Shown here in pieces: positions 7,333-13,374 of a stretch of 13,825 nucleotides of DNA (the stretch's first letter is position 1; each line of letters begins with the position of its first letter). A program made the position numbers and the translations under genes. The DNA is from Lachnospiraceae bacterium UBA4380. Lineage in GTDB: Bacteria; Bacillota; Clostridia; Lachnospirales; Lachnospiraceae. The stretch is taken from NCBI GenBank assembly GCA_002390025.1, contig DGRU01000041.1, positions 2,112-15,936 on the forward strand. The letters are read 5' to 3'. Under the pieces are notes generated by a model. The model saw only the letters and a list, made by a program, of their open reading frames with translations, did no database searches and was not told the DNA's origin.

Positions 7333-7350
7333 TTGTCAATATTGTATCAA
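7333..7350 (-). promoter_or_regulatory. Rex-like operator over the hydrogenase promoter
   Basis: The minus-strand sequence TTGATACAATATTGACAA matches the Firmicute Rex box TTGTTAA-N4-TTAACAA at 11 of 14 defined positions, by my own comparison. It covers the whole putative -10 of the hydrogenase gene. Rex is a redox-sensing repressor released at high NADH/NAD+, and it commonly controls fermentative and hydrogen-producing genes in Clostridia. The position and target make sense, but the half-sites are imperfect inverted repeats of each other. Confidence 0.45.
7341..7349 (-). promoter_or_regulatory. Extended -10 promoter of the hydrogenase gene
   Basis: TGATACAAT on the minus strand is a TG-extended -10 element (TACAAT core, 7341-7346). 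The -35 region at 17 bp (TGGTTA) is poor, as often seen with extended -10 promoters. The start would fall near 7335, giving a leader of about 110 nt that contains one weak AACCG/CGGTT hairpin. Confidence 0.5.
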
Positions 7351-7407
7351 ACAAAGAGCCAAATAACCACTGTTTTTTACACAATCATCGGCCTTTTTCA
7401 TTTCCAT

Positions 7408-7436
7408 TAGACGTACCCTGCCGGATGCTGTACAAT
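7408..7436 (+). promoter_or_regulatory. Promoter of the DJ-1/PfpI gene
   Basis: TAGACG (7408-7413) and TACAAT (7431-7436) are separated by 17 bp on the plus strand, with the start expected near 7443, about 70 nt before the gene. It diverges from the hydrogenase promoter some 60 bp away, so the two genes share one regulatory region. Confidence 0.55.
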
Positions 7437-7511
7437 AGAGTAGAAAATGAGCACTGATCAACCCTGTGTACGGCAGGGACAGGATGACCTGCACAAGGGA
7501 AAGGAGTATTT

Positions 7512-8084
7512 ATGTTTGAAGCAAAAACCGATCTGAAAACCGCCATTTTTTTTGCTGACGGCTGTGAAGAGATTGAAGGTCTCACCGTCGTAGACCTGCT
7601 CTACCGCGCAGGAATCCCCTGCACAAAGGTCTCCATCAACGGCACTCCCGAGGTCACTTCTTCCCACGAGGTCACTTTCCGCACGGACACCACCATCGCA
7701 GAGCTGAATTTCGACGAGTATGATATGCTCATCCTTCCCGGGGGCGTGCCCGGCACTCCCAATCTGCGCGCCTGCCAAAAGCTCATGGAAGAGGTCGTCT
7801 CTTTTTATAAAAAGGGAAAACAGATTGCCGCAATCTGCGCAGCTCCCGGCATTTTCGCGGAGCTGGGCCTCTTAAAGGGCATTCCCGCCACCTGCAATCC
7901 CACCCGCGATGAGCTTCTCAAAGAGAGCGGCGCGATCCTCAAACACGACAAAGTTGTCGTCAGCGGCAATATCATCACCAGCCGCGCCATGGGAACCGCC
8001 ATCCCCTTCGGCCTGGCCATTGTCGCCCACTATCTGGGAGAAGACACGGCCCGCGCACTGGGGGAGAACGTCCTCTACAGCTGA
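7512..8084 (+). CDS. DJ-1/PfpI family protein (YajL-like)
   Basis: A 190-residue protein of the DJ-1/ThiJ/PfpI superfamily, single domain. The nucleophile elbow AAICAAPG places the reactive cysteine at 109. Glu22 in CEEIEG takes the place of the conserved glutamate that tunes that cysteine, and ILPGGVPG (74-81) is the usual Gly-rich strand-turn. The C-terminal TSRAMGTAIPFGL stretch is typical of the YajL/DJ-1 branch. Members have been proposed to detoxify glyoxals, deglycate proteins or protect against oxidative stress; the in vivo role is disputed and cannot be chosen here. AAAGGAG lies five bases before the ATG. It is the only plus-strand gene. It stands alone between its own promoter and a terminator, divergent from the hydrogenase gene and convergent with malQ. 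Family call secure, function open. Confidence 0.93.
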   Translation: MFEAKTDLKTAIFFADGCEEIEGLTVVDLLYRAGIPCTKVSINGTPEVTSSHEVTFRTDTTIAELNFDEYDMLILPGGVPGTPNLRACQKLMEEVVSFYKKGKQIAAICAAPGIFAELGLLKGIPATCNPTRDELLKESGAILKHDKVVVSGNIITSRAMGTAIPFGLAIVAHYLGEDTARALGENVLYS

Positions 8085-8137
8085 TCTCCGAAGATTCCCG
8101 GCAGCCGGATGTGATTTCAGGATTGTCAAAAAACAGG

Positions 8138-8169
8138 AAAAGCCCCCGCGCTGCAGCGCGGAGGCTTTT
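8138..8169. terminator. Bidirectional terminator between DJ-1 and malQ genes
   Basis: A palindromic core, CCGCGCTGCAGCGCGG (8146-8161), is extended past one mismatch by AAAAGCC on the left and GGCTTTT on the right. On the plus strand it ends in TTTT, and on the minus strand in TTTTCCTGTTTTTT. It therefore serves both convergent genes and is the stronger terminator for malQ. Confidence 0.85.
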
Positions 8170-8236
8170 GTCATGTCATGGATAAACCAGACTATGTAGA
8201 TCGTATAAACATTCCTGTGCCTTGTCCTGCAATTGG

Positions 8237-8270
8237 AACCGGCACGAGATCAGTGAAGCCGGTACGAGAT
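8237..8270. repeat. Short direct repeat downstream of malQ
   Basis: Two copies of the 12-mer CCGG(C/T)ACGAGAT, ending at 8250 and 8270, lie 20 bp apart just after the malQ stop. No function is evident. They may stem from slippage. Confidence 0.45.
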
Positions 8271-8279
8271 GGGCGGCTG

Positions 8280-9797
8280 TCAGCGGGCGTAGATCCTGGC
8301 ATAATTCAGGAGCTTTTCAGACAGTTTTTTGGTGAATACGTCTGAGCGCACGCGCCATTTCCAGTTATCTCCGAGTGTGGAGGGTGTGTTGATCCTGGCC
8401 TCGCTCCCCAGGTTCAGGTAATCCTGCAGGGGAATGATGCAGGTGTCGGAAACACTCATCATAGCAGTGCGGATCATCGCCTCCACTGCATCTTCCTTCG
8501 AAGAGACGCCCAGATACCGCAGGGCATATTCCCTCACATCTGCTTCTGTATTCTCAATCCACCCGCGGGAAGTATCATTGTCATGGGTCCCCGTGTAGAC
8601 AACACAATTGCGGGTAAAGTTGTGCGGCTGATAGTCACTGTCGGATTTTGCATCAAAGGCAAACTGCAGAACCTTCATGCCGGGATATCCAGTTTTTTCC
8701 AGAAGCTCGTGTACCTCCGGTGTAAGGAAGCCCAGATCCTCCGCTATGACCTGGCGGTCTCCGATCACATCCCTGAGTGCGTCAAAGAGTTCCATGCCGG
8801 GTCCCTTTACCCAGGTGCCGTTCATGGCTGTATCCTCTGAAGCAGGGATCTCATAATAGGACTCGAAGCCGCGGAAGTGGTCGATCCTGACAGCGTCATA
8901 GAAAAAGAAGGCGTGTTCCATCCGGGATTTCCACCAGACATATCCCTCTTCTCTGTGCTTCTCCCAGTCGTAGATCGGATTTCCCCACAGCTGACCGGTT
9001 GCCGAGAATGCATCCGGCGGGCAGCCCGCGACCACGGAGGGCCGGCCTGTCTCATCCAGCTTAAAGAGTTCCGGGTGGCTCCAGGTGTCAGCACTGTCAA
9101 GTGCAACATAAATGGGCAGATCGCCGAGGATGCTGATCCCCTTTTTCGCCGCGTATTCCTTTACTGCCTTCCACTGACGGAAGAACATATACTGCAGAAA
9201 GCAATAGAACCTGATCTCATTTTTCAGTTCCAGACGCCATTTCTGCATGGCTTCGGATCTGCGCAGCCGGATGTCCTCATCCCATTCCGTCCAGGCCGCG
9301 TTCTCAAAACGGCCCTTGAGGGCACTGTAGAGGGCGTAATCCTCCAGCCACTCATTGTTGCTCGTTATATAAGTCTCAAATGCATAGCGGTCACGGTTGT
9401 GTGACGCATCCGACCATCTTTCATTGGGATGAAGGGCATAGGGACTGTTTTCATAAGCGTGATGCAGGAGAAGATAGCGGACCTGATAGATCCTGTTGTA
9501 ATCAACATAGGAAGGATTGCTGCCGAAATCATAGAGGTCTGTCTCTTCCCTGGTGATATACCCCGCACCGATCAGCTGCTCAAGATCGATAAAATACGGA
9601 TTTCCCGCAAATGTGGAAAAGGATTGATAGGGTGAATCTCCGTATCCCGTCTGACCGAGAGGAAGGATCTGCCACCAGGTCTGACCGGATTCCTCAAGAA
9701 AGTCAACGAAACGATACGCTTCCGTAGAAAAACAGCCGATTCCGTATCTGGAAGGAAGACTGGCGACCGGAAGCAGGACACCGCAGGATCGTTTCAT
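8280..9797 (-). CDS. malQ: 4-alpha-glucanotransferase (amylomaltase, GH77)
   Basis: A 505-residue cytoplasmic enzyme that transfers alpha-1,4-glucan segments between maltodextrins or to glucose, used in maltose, starch and glycogen breakdown. The GH77 catalytic residues are visible: nucleophile Asp306 (VRIDHFRGF), acid/base Glu353 (IAEDLGF) and Asp406 (TGTHDND). The spacing agrees closely with Thermus amylomaltase. The active-site loop GCPPDAFSATGQLWGNP and the C-terminal GSEARINTPST segment are intact, and the length is normal for the bacterial form. AGGAGG lies seven bases before the chosen ATG; a longer reading from 9863 would begin in the leader and has no such site. It stands alone, with its own promoter upstream and a bidirectional terminator downstream. 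No glucan phosphorylase or maltose transport genes are nearby. Identification is secure. Confidence 0.98.
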   Translation of the reverse strand: MKRSCGVLLPVASLPSRYGIGCFSTEAYRFVDFLEESGQTWWQILPLGQTGYGDSPYQSFSTFAGNPYFIDLEQLIGAGYITREETDLYDFGSNPSYVDYNRIYQVRYLLLHHAYENSPYALHPNERWSDASHNRDRYAFETYITSNNEWLEDYALYSALKGRFENAAWTEWDEDIRLRRSEAMQKWRLELKNEIRFYCFLQYMFFRQWKAVKEYAAKKGISILGDLPIYVALDSADTWSHPELFKLDETGRPSVVAGCPPDAFSATGQLWGNPIYDWEKHREEGYVWWKSRMEHAFFFYDAVRIDHFRGFESYYEIPASEDTAMNGTWVKGPGMELFDALRDVIGDRQVIAEDLGFLTPEVHELLEKTGYPGMKVLQFAFDAKSDSDYQPHNFTRNCVVYTGTHDNDTSRGWIENTEADVREYALRYLGVSSKEDAVEAMIRTAMMSVSDTCIIPLQDYLNLGSEARINTPSTLGDNWKWRVRSDVFTKKLSEKLLNYARIYAR

Positions 9798-9842
9798 GGC
9801 ATTTCCTCCTGAAAAATAGTAATAATTGTAATTCCGGATAGA

Positions 9843-9880
9843 CGGGGGCAGTTTCATATACACAAAATGATACGCCCCCG
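9843..9880 (-). promoter_or_regulatory. Hairpin at the predicted 5' end of malQ mRNA
   Basis: The arms CGGGGGC (9843-9849) and GCCCCCG (9874-9880) pair, and the stem continues through GTTTCAT/ATGATAC with one mismatch and one bulge, closing a nine-base loop. The predicted transcription start is near 9881, so the RNA would begin with this stem. 5'-terminal stems of this kind are known to protect mRNAs from 5' decay. The start codon is 46 nt further on, and the ribosome binding site remains free. Confidence 0.5.
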
Positions 9881-9887
9881 CCCCTAC

Positions 9888-9916
9888 ATCATCTTACTAT
9901 TTTTGAATTACGTCAA
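9888..9916 (-). promoter_or_regulatory. malQ promoter
   Basis: On the minus strand TTGACG (9911-9916) and GATGAT (9888-9893) are exactly 17 bp apart in an AT-rich stretch. This is the only good pairing in the 180-bp gap between rho and malQ. No cre site or LacI/MalR-type palindrome was evident. Confidence 0.6.
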
Positions 9917-9976
9917 TATTTTTGTTATTTTGCCGTCATTTCTTTTTCTTTTCCGGGCTGTGGTTGAGAAAAACGG

Positions 9977-11956
9977 CTACTGCTGCTGCCTTTCCGGAGC
10001 GCTTCCCCACTGAATCTTGCGGACCATATTGACGAATTCTCCGTTCGTGCGGGTCCTGGAAAACAGATCCAGCGCCTGTGTCACAGCCTGTTCGGCACTG
10101 AGCCCGTTAAAGGCGCGGCGGACAATGCCCATGGCGCTCTGTTCGTCAGGCGTCAGTAAGAGGTCATCTCTGCGTGTGCCTGAGCGGACAATATCGATGG
10201 CGGGGAAAATACGGCGTTCCGACAGGCGGCGGTCAAGCACCAGTTCCATGTTGCCGGTGCCCTTGAACTCCTCAAAGACAATGTCATCCATCTTGCTGCC
10301 GGTCTCGATCAGGGCAGTGGCCAGAATCGTCAGGCTTCCGCCCTCGCGCATGTTTCTGGCAGCGCCGAAGAAACGCTTGGGCATATGAAGGGCCGCGGGA
10401 TCCAGGCCGCCCGAGAGTGTGCGGCCGCTGGAGGGCTCCGTGATATTGTAGGCTCTGGTCAGACGGGTGATGGAATCGAGCAGGATCATGACATCCTTTT
10501 TGTGCTCGACGAGACGTCTGGCCCGCTCAATCGCCATTTCGGACACTCTCTTGTGGTGCTCGGGCAGTTCATCAAATGTGGAGTAGATGACCTCCGCGTT
10601 GGGGCCTTCAATGGCCTCGCGGATATCCGTGACCTCCTCGGGGCGCTCATCGATCAGCAGGACGATCAGATGAATCTCCGGATTATTGTATTTGACGGAG
10701 CGGGCAACTTCTTTGATCAGGGTCGTCTTGCCGGCTTTGGGAGGAGACACGATCATGCCGCGCTGTCCCTTGCCCACAGGGCTCATCAGATCCATGATCC
10801 GCATGGATACGCTCCCGCCGGAACGCTCAAGGCGGATCCTCTCATCCGGAAAAACGGGTGTCATATCTTCAAAATTGTAGCGGCGGGTCGCCTCCTCGGG
10901 CGAAAATCCGTTGACACTCTTGACATAGAGGAGTGCGCTGAATTTCTCACCCTGTGTCCGCACGCGGATATTTCCGACGATAATGTCGCCGGTCTTGAGC
11001 CCGAAGCGGCGGATCTGGCTGGGTGCCACGTAGATATCATTTTCGCCCGGCATGTAGTTGGCGCAGCGGATAAATCCGAATCCGTCCTGCATGACCTCCA
11101 GAATGCCGTTTGCCATCTGGCCGCTGTCCAGCTCCGCATTGAGTTCATCCTTGCGGAGGACCGGTGTGTCCGGGCGTCCCGGCTGATAGAATCTGGAAAG
11201 CCTGGTGCCTGCCTGCTCCTGCTGTCCTTCCTGAACAGCAGGCTGGTCTGCCTGTGTCTGTACTGCCGCCTGCTGGATTCCCTGTCCGGGGAGTTCCCCC
11301 TCACGGAAGACCTGCGTGCTCCGGTAATCTGTATCCGGCTCACGGACCATGGCGGCTGTTTTCTCTGCAGAAGTCTCTTTATAGATATTTTCGGATGTCC
11401 CGGATTCCTTTGCGGGCTCAGGCTGGTTGTCGCGGCGCTGCTGATACTGGTCTCTTGCGCTGCGCTCCTGGTGCTGGTCCCTTGTGCCGCGCTCCTGGTT
11501 CTGCTCTCTTGCGCTCCGCTCCTGGTACTGCGATGCAGCCGTTCTGGTTCGGTCCTGCGTCTGACGGTTATTCTGGCCGTTTGCGCGGTCATCTCTGCGG
11601 GTGCGGCCGGACTGTCTCCGGCCGGCTGCGTTCCCCTGGCTGTAGGAACCGGTGCTCTGACGTCCGCGCTGCTGTCCCTGACCTCTCTGCCGGGACTGGC
11701 CTGTCTCAGCTGCAGCTGTGCCGGAATCCTGCCGGCCCTGCCGGTCACCATCGGCACGGCTCTCCTGTTCCGATGCAGCCTCCTGCCGGCTCTGTATCTT
11801 CTCCTTGCGGAGGATGATCGCCTCCTCCTCATCTTTTTTCAGCATGGCATCGATCAGATCTGCTTTTTTGAGCGTTGAAATTCTCCGCATTCCTCTGTTC
11901 TTGGCAATTTCCCTCAGATCATGCAGCGAGATGGACTCATAACGTTCTCTTGTCAT
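9977..11956 (-). CDS. rho: Transcription termination factor Rho with large disordered insert
   Basis: A 659-residue Rho, about 240 longer than the 419-residue E. coli protein. Residues 1-45 are the Rho N-terminal helical domain. Roughly 50-265 are a Gln/Arg/Ser-rich low-complexity insert that includes a 9-residue tandem repeat at about 138-173. The RNA-binding OB domain follows at about 280-350 with GFGFIR. The RecA-like ATPase has P-loop PPKAGKT (405-411, Lys410) and Walker B LLDSITR (Asp494). The R-loop region GTGNMELVLDRRL is intact, so the enzyme should translocate RNA and end transcription. GGAGG stands six bases before the ATG. The upstream 240-nt leader with its own promoter is compatible with autoregulation, known for rho in other bacteria. 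rpmE, next to rho in Bacillus, is not present here; malQ follows. Inserts at this place occur in several high-GC and clostridial Rho proteins. Confidence 0.98.
   Translation of the reverse strand: MTRERYESISLHDLREIAKNRGMRRISTLKKADLIDAMLKKDEEEAIILRKEKIQSRQEAASEQESRADGDRQGRQDSGTAAAETGQSRQRGQGQQRGRQSTGSYSQGNAAGRRQSGRTRRDDRANGQNNRQTQDRTRTAASQYQERSAREQNQERGTRDQHQERSARDQYQQRRDNQPEPAKESGTSENIYKETSAEKTAAMVREPDTDYRSTQVFREGELPGQGIQQAAVQTQADQPAVQEGQQEQAGTRLSRFYQPGRPDTPVLRKDELNAELDSGQMANGILEVMQDGFGFIRCANYMPGENDIYVAPSQIRRFGLKTGDIIVGNIRVRTQGEKFSALLYVKSVNGFSPEEATRRYNFEDMTPVFPDERIRLERSGGSVSMRIMDLMSPVGKGQRGMIVSPPKAGKTTLIKEVARSVKYNNPEIHLIVLLIDERPEEVTDIREAIEGPNAEVIYSTFDELPEHHKRVSEMAIERARRLVEHKKDVMILLDSITRLTRAYNITEPSSGRTLSGGLDPAALHMPKRFFGAARNMREGGSLTILATALIETGSKMDDIVFEEFKGTGNMELVLDRRLSERRIFPAIDIVRSGTRRDDLLLTPDEQSAMGIVRRAFNGLSAEQAVTQALDLFSRTRTNGEFVNMVRKIQWGSAPERQQQ
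11438..11545 (-). repeat. 27-bp tandem repeat inside rho
   Basis: Four units with a period of exactly 27 bp begin at 11438, 11465, 11492 and 11519, the last degenerate. They encode a 9-residue motif of the form QERSARDQ plus one variable Tyr, Asn or His, at about residues 138-173. The in-frame period keeps the reading frame open, so copy number could change without breaking the gene. Confidence 0.75.
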
Positions 11957-12195
11957 TCTCTTCCTCCAAATATATGATCGTCACAGTCCGGAAGACGGGC
12001 AGGCGCCGGGATCAGCCTTCTCCTGCTTCCATCTGCGTATAAAAATACATAAATCGGTATTCGGACCCCGGGCAGTTATGCTGTTGAAATCCCCAAAAAA
12101 CACATTCTGTGCAGCAAAAAAAGAACTTGCGCGAAGAACTTGCGCGGGACGGCTTGAAATGACAGCATAAAACAGGCCAATCTGATATTCAGATC
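11957..12195 (-). promoter_or_regulatory. Long rho leader
   Basis: From the predicted start near 12195 to rho there are about 240 nt with no convincing gene. The leader opens with ATCTGA-ATA-TCAGAT (12180-12194) and is then spanned by an inverted repeat (12076-12170). It ends with a long imperfect helix of arms 11990-12003 and 12022-12030, just ahead of the ribosome binding site. Two T-runs (around 12094-12100 and 12115-12122) lie inside. The structure suits attenuation or autoregulation of rho, but no specific mechanism can be read from it. Confidence 0.45.
12076..12170. repeat. 94-bp stretch bounded by a 9-bp inverted repeat
   Basis: TTATGCTGT (12076-12084) and ACAGCATAA (12162-12170) are perfect inverted repeats. 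A direct repeat, TTGAAAT, lies just inside each (12084-12090 and 12154-12160). Between them GAACTTGCGCG occurs twice in tandem (12123-12146). It could be a loop in the rho leader or a remnant of a small mobile palindromic element; there is no target-site duplication clear enough to decide. Confidence 0.4.
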
Positions 12196-12200
12196 GTCCG

Positions 12201-12229
12201 AAAATAAAACCGGATATTCATCGTCTCAA
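12201..12229 (-). promoter_or_regulatory. Proximal promoter of rho
   Basis: On the minus strand TTGAGA (12224-12229) and TATTTT (12201-12206) are 17 bp apart. The predicted start coincides with the beginning of the ATCTGA-ATA-TCAGAT hairpin. The -10 is only a four-of-six match, so activity is uncertain. Confidence 0.45.
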
Positions 12230-12243
12230 AAGGTGTTCATCTG

Positions 12244-12287
12244 AAAAATGTACTTGTGCCCGCAGCGCACAGCGCCGCACAGGCACA
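12244..12287 (-). terminator. Candidate terminator upstream of the rho promoter
   Basis: Arms TGTGCC (12255-12260) and GGCACA (12282-12287) enclose a second stem, GCGC-ACA-GCGC, strengthened by flanking GC pairs. On the minus strand five T residues follow after a spacer of six bases. The spacer is longer than usual, so termination may be weak. It falls between the promoter at 12551-12579 and the rho promoter, where an independent RNA would be expected to end. Confidence 0.4.
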
Positions 12288-12544
12288 CAAAAAAGTATCT
12301 GAAAAAAATTGCGAAAAATACGGAAATCTATGCCGATTGATGAAATAAACTGACAAGTCGCGCCAACCCCCGTGATCCCTTCCGATCCGCACCGGCTTCC
12401 TGCCGCAGATTTGTTCTGATCCAGCGGCAGACCGGGCCGATCTTCAACAGCATTCTCGGATATGCAGGCAGCTGCACGGCATACGTATGATTTGATCAAA
12501 GATTCGGCAGGAAAAATCCATCCTGTCCTTTTGATGATGTACTT
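12244..12544 (-). ncRNA. Candidate structured RNA between DUF4364 and rho
   Basis: A near-consensus promoter points into this region. No frame in it has a ribosome binding site and a protein-like translation. The predicted RNA folds well: CTGCCGC (12424-12430) pairs with GCGGCAG (12400-12406). Around that, CCGG/CCGG and GATC/GATC pairs extend a rod. More distant arms TGCCGA (near 12510) and TCGGCA (near 12333), with the adjacent TTGAT and ATCAA, could close it. The rod with internal loops resembles 6S RNA in outline, and 6S RNA is near rarA in Bacillus, but the primary sequence was not recognised. The alternative is simply a very long rho leader. The 3' end is uncertain. Confidence 0.35.
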
Positions 12545-12550
12545 TAGAGC

Positions 12551-12579
12551 ATTATAGACCAGTTAAAACATATTTTCAA
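12551..12579 (-). promoter_or_regulatory. Strong promoter within the 3' end of the DUF4364 gene
   Basis: On the minus strand TTGAAA (12574-12579) and a perfect TATAAT (12551-12556) are exactly 17 bp apart. It is among the best promoter matches in the window. The -35 overlaps the last codons of the DUF4364 gene. The predicted start is near 12544, some 590 nt before rho. Confidence 0.65.
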
Positions 12580-13078
12580 TCAGGTATCGGTAGATGTCTG
12601 CGTTTTTTTCCTTCCATCTGCCCGCTATTTTCTCCGCCGATGCGGCATCCGGGACGGATATTTTCACTTCCAGGATCGTGACATCCTTCTCCTTTACCGA
12701 CATGCGGACTTCGTACACGCCGGAGGTCATTTTCTCGTACACAGCACTCACTTCCCTGTCCTCGCGGATCTGGCGTCCGTTTTCGATGAGCCAGGCGTCT
12801 GCCTGACTGCGAATCTGGGAGCTGAGCTGTCCGCCGAAAAAGCCCAGAGCCTGTTCCCCCGCCTCTGTCAGATGCAGAAATTTCTTGTCTCCGCGCATGA
12901 CAATGCGGACCAGCCCCTGCTTCTCGAGCTGGTCATAACTCTCGGCAAGAGAGACAAAATTGGCATAGCCGCACTCCAGGAGAAAGGATGAGAGCATTCC
13001 CTGCGTGACATCCCCTTCCGCGCGGTCAAGCATATACAGGATAATCAGTTTATAGACGGTAAATACCGTATCCATCAT
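12563..13078 (-). CDS. DUF4364 family winged-helix protein
   Basis: A 171-residue protein of the DUF4364 family, which is common in Clostridia and has no established function. Residues 1 to about 75 look like a winged-helix DNA-binding fold: a helical start (TVYKLIILYMLDRAEG), a recognition-helix region (NFVSLAESYDQLEKQGLV) and a basic wing (VMRGDKKFLHLTEAG). The rest, with ENGRQIREDREVSAVYEK and a beta-rich stretch, may form a sensing or dimer domain. I choose the ATG at 13078 because GGGGGGTGG lies just upstream; a GTG ten codons earlier would place that site inside the gene. It follows rarA across the repeat array, and its 3' end carries the promoter facing rho. A transcriptional regulator is likely, but no ligand or target can be proposed. 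Confidence 0.88.
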   Translation of the reverse strand: MMDTVFTVYKLIILYMLDRAEGDVTQGMLSSFLLECGYANFVSLAESYDQLEKQGLVRIVMRGDKKFLHLTEAGEQALGFFGGQLSSQIRSQADAWLIENGRQIREDREVSAVYEKMTSGVYEVRMSVKEKDVTILEVKISVPDAASAEKIAGRWKEKNADIYRYLIENMF

Positions 13079-13122
13079 AATGCCACCCCCCGACGGATCA
13101 TCCGCCACGGCTCACTTCGTAT

Positions 13123-13158
13123 GGGGCAGGCAGTATTGTATTCCAGTTTTCCTGCCCC
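13123..13158 (-). promoter_or_regulatory. 8-bp hairpin upstream of the DUF4364 gene
   Basis: GGGGCAGG (13123-13130) and CCTGCCCC (13151-13158) pair perfectly around a 20-base AT-rich loop. On the minus strand that loop holds TACAAT, which could be a -10 element, though no good -35 accompanies it. No T-run follows on either strand, so it is not a terminator. An operator or a leader structure for the DUF4364 gene are both possible. Confidence 0.35.
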
Positions 13159-13160
13159 TG

Positions 13161-13374
13161 CACCTGTCATTGCACACAGCCCGGTAGCTCTCTGCGCACC
13201 TGTCACAGCTCACAGTCCGGCAAACTCTGCGCACCTGTCACTGCTCACAGTCCAACAAACTCTGCGCACCTGTCACTGCTCACAGCCCGGCGCATCTCTG
13301 CGCACCTGTCACTGCTCACAGCCCGGCGCATCTCTGCGCACCTGTCACTGCTCACGGTCCAGCAGCTCTTCCGG
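13161..13374. repeat. 35/36-bp tandem repeat array at the end of rarA
   Basis: Six units, each beginning CACCTGTCA, start at 13161, 13197, 13232, 13267, 13303 and 13339. The units at 13267 and 13303 are identical over 36 bp, and those farther from rarA are progressively different. The sixth unit contains the rarA stop codon (13345-13347) and merges into its coding sequence, so the array seems to have grown from the gene's 3' end. There are no unique spacers, so it is not a CRISPR array. Changes of both 35 and 36 bp show no frame is kept. Confidence 0.85.

Noticed and set aside
10385..11878. A 497-codon open frame on the plus strand opposite rho
   Set aside because: It mirrors the rho gene, and its repeats of Leu/Val/Ala/Cys come from the antisense of the Q/R-rich repeats. 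There is no plausible start signal.
12218..12499. A 93-codon minus-strand open frame upstream of rho
   Set aside because: No ribosome binding site, an unlikely Cys/Arg composition, and it overlaps strong hairpins and the candidate terminator. A non-coding RNA or leader fits better.
13161..13374. CRISPR array
   Set aside because: Units are contiguous with no unique spacers between them, and no cas genes are in the window.
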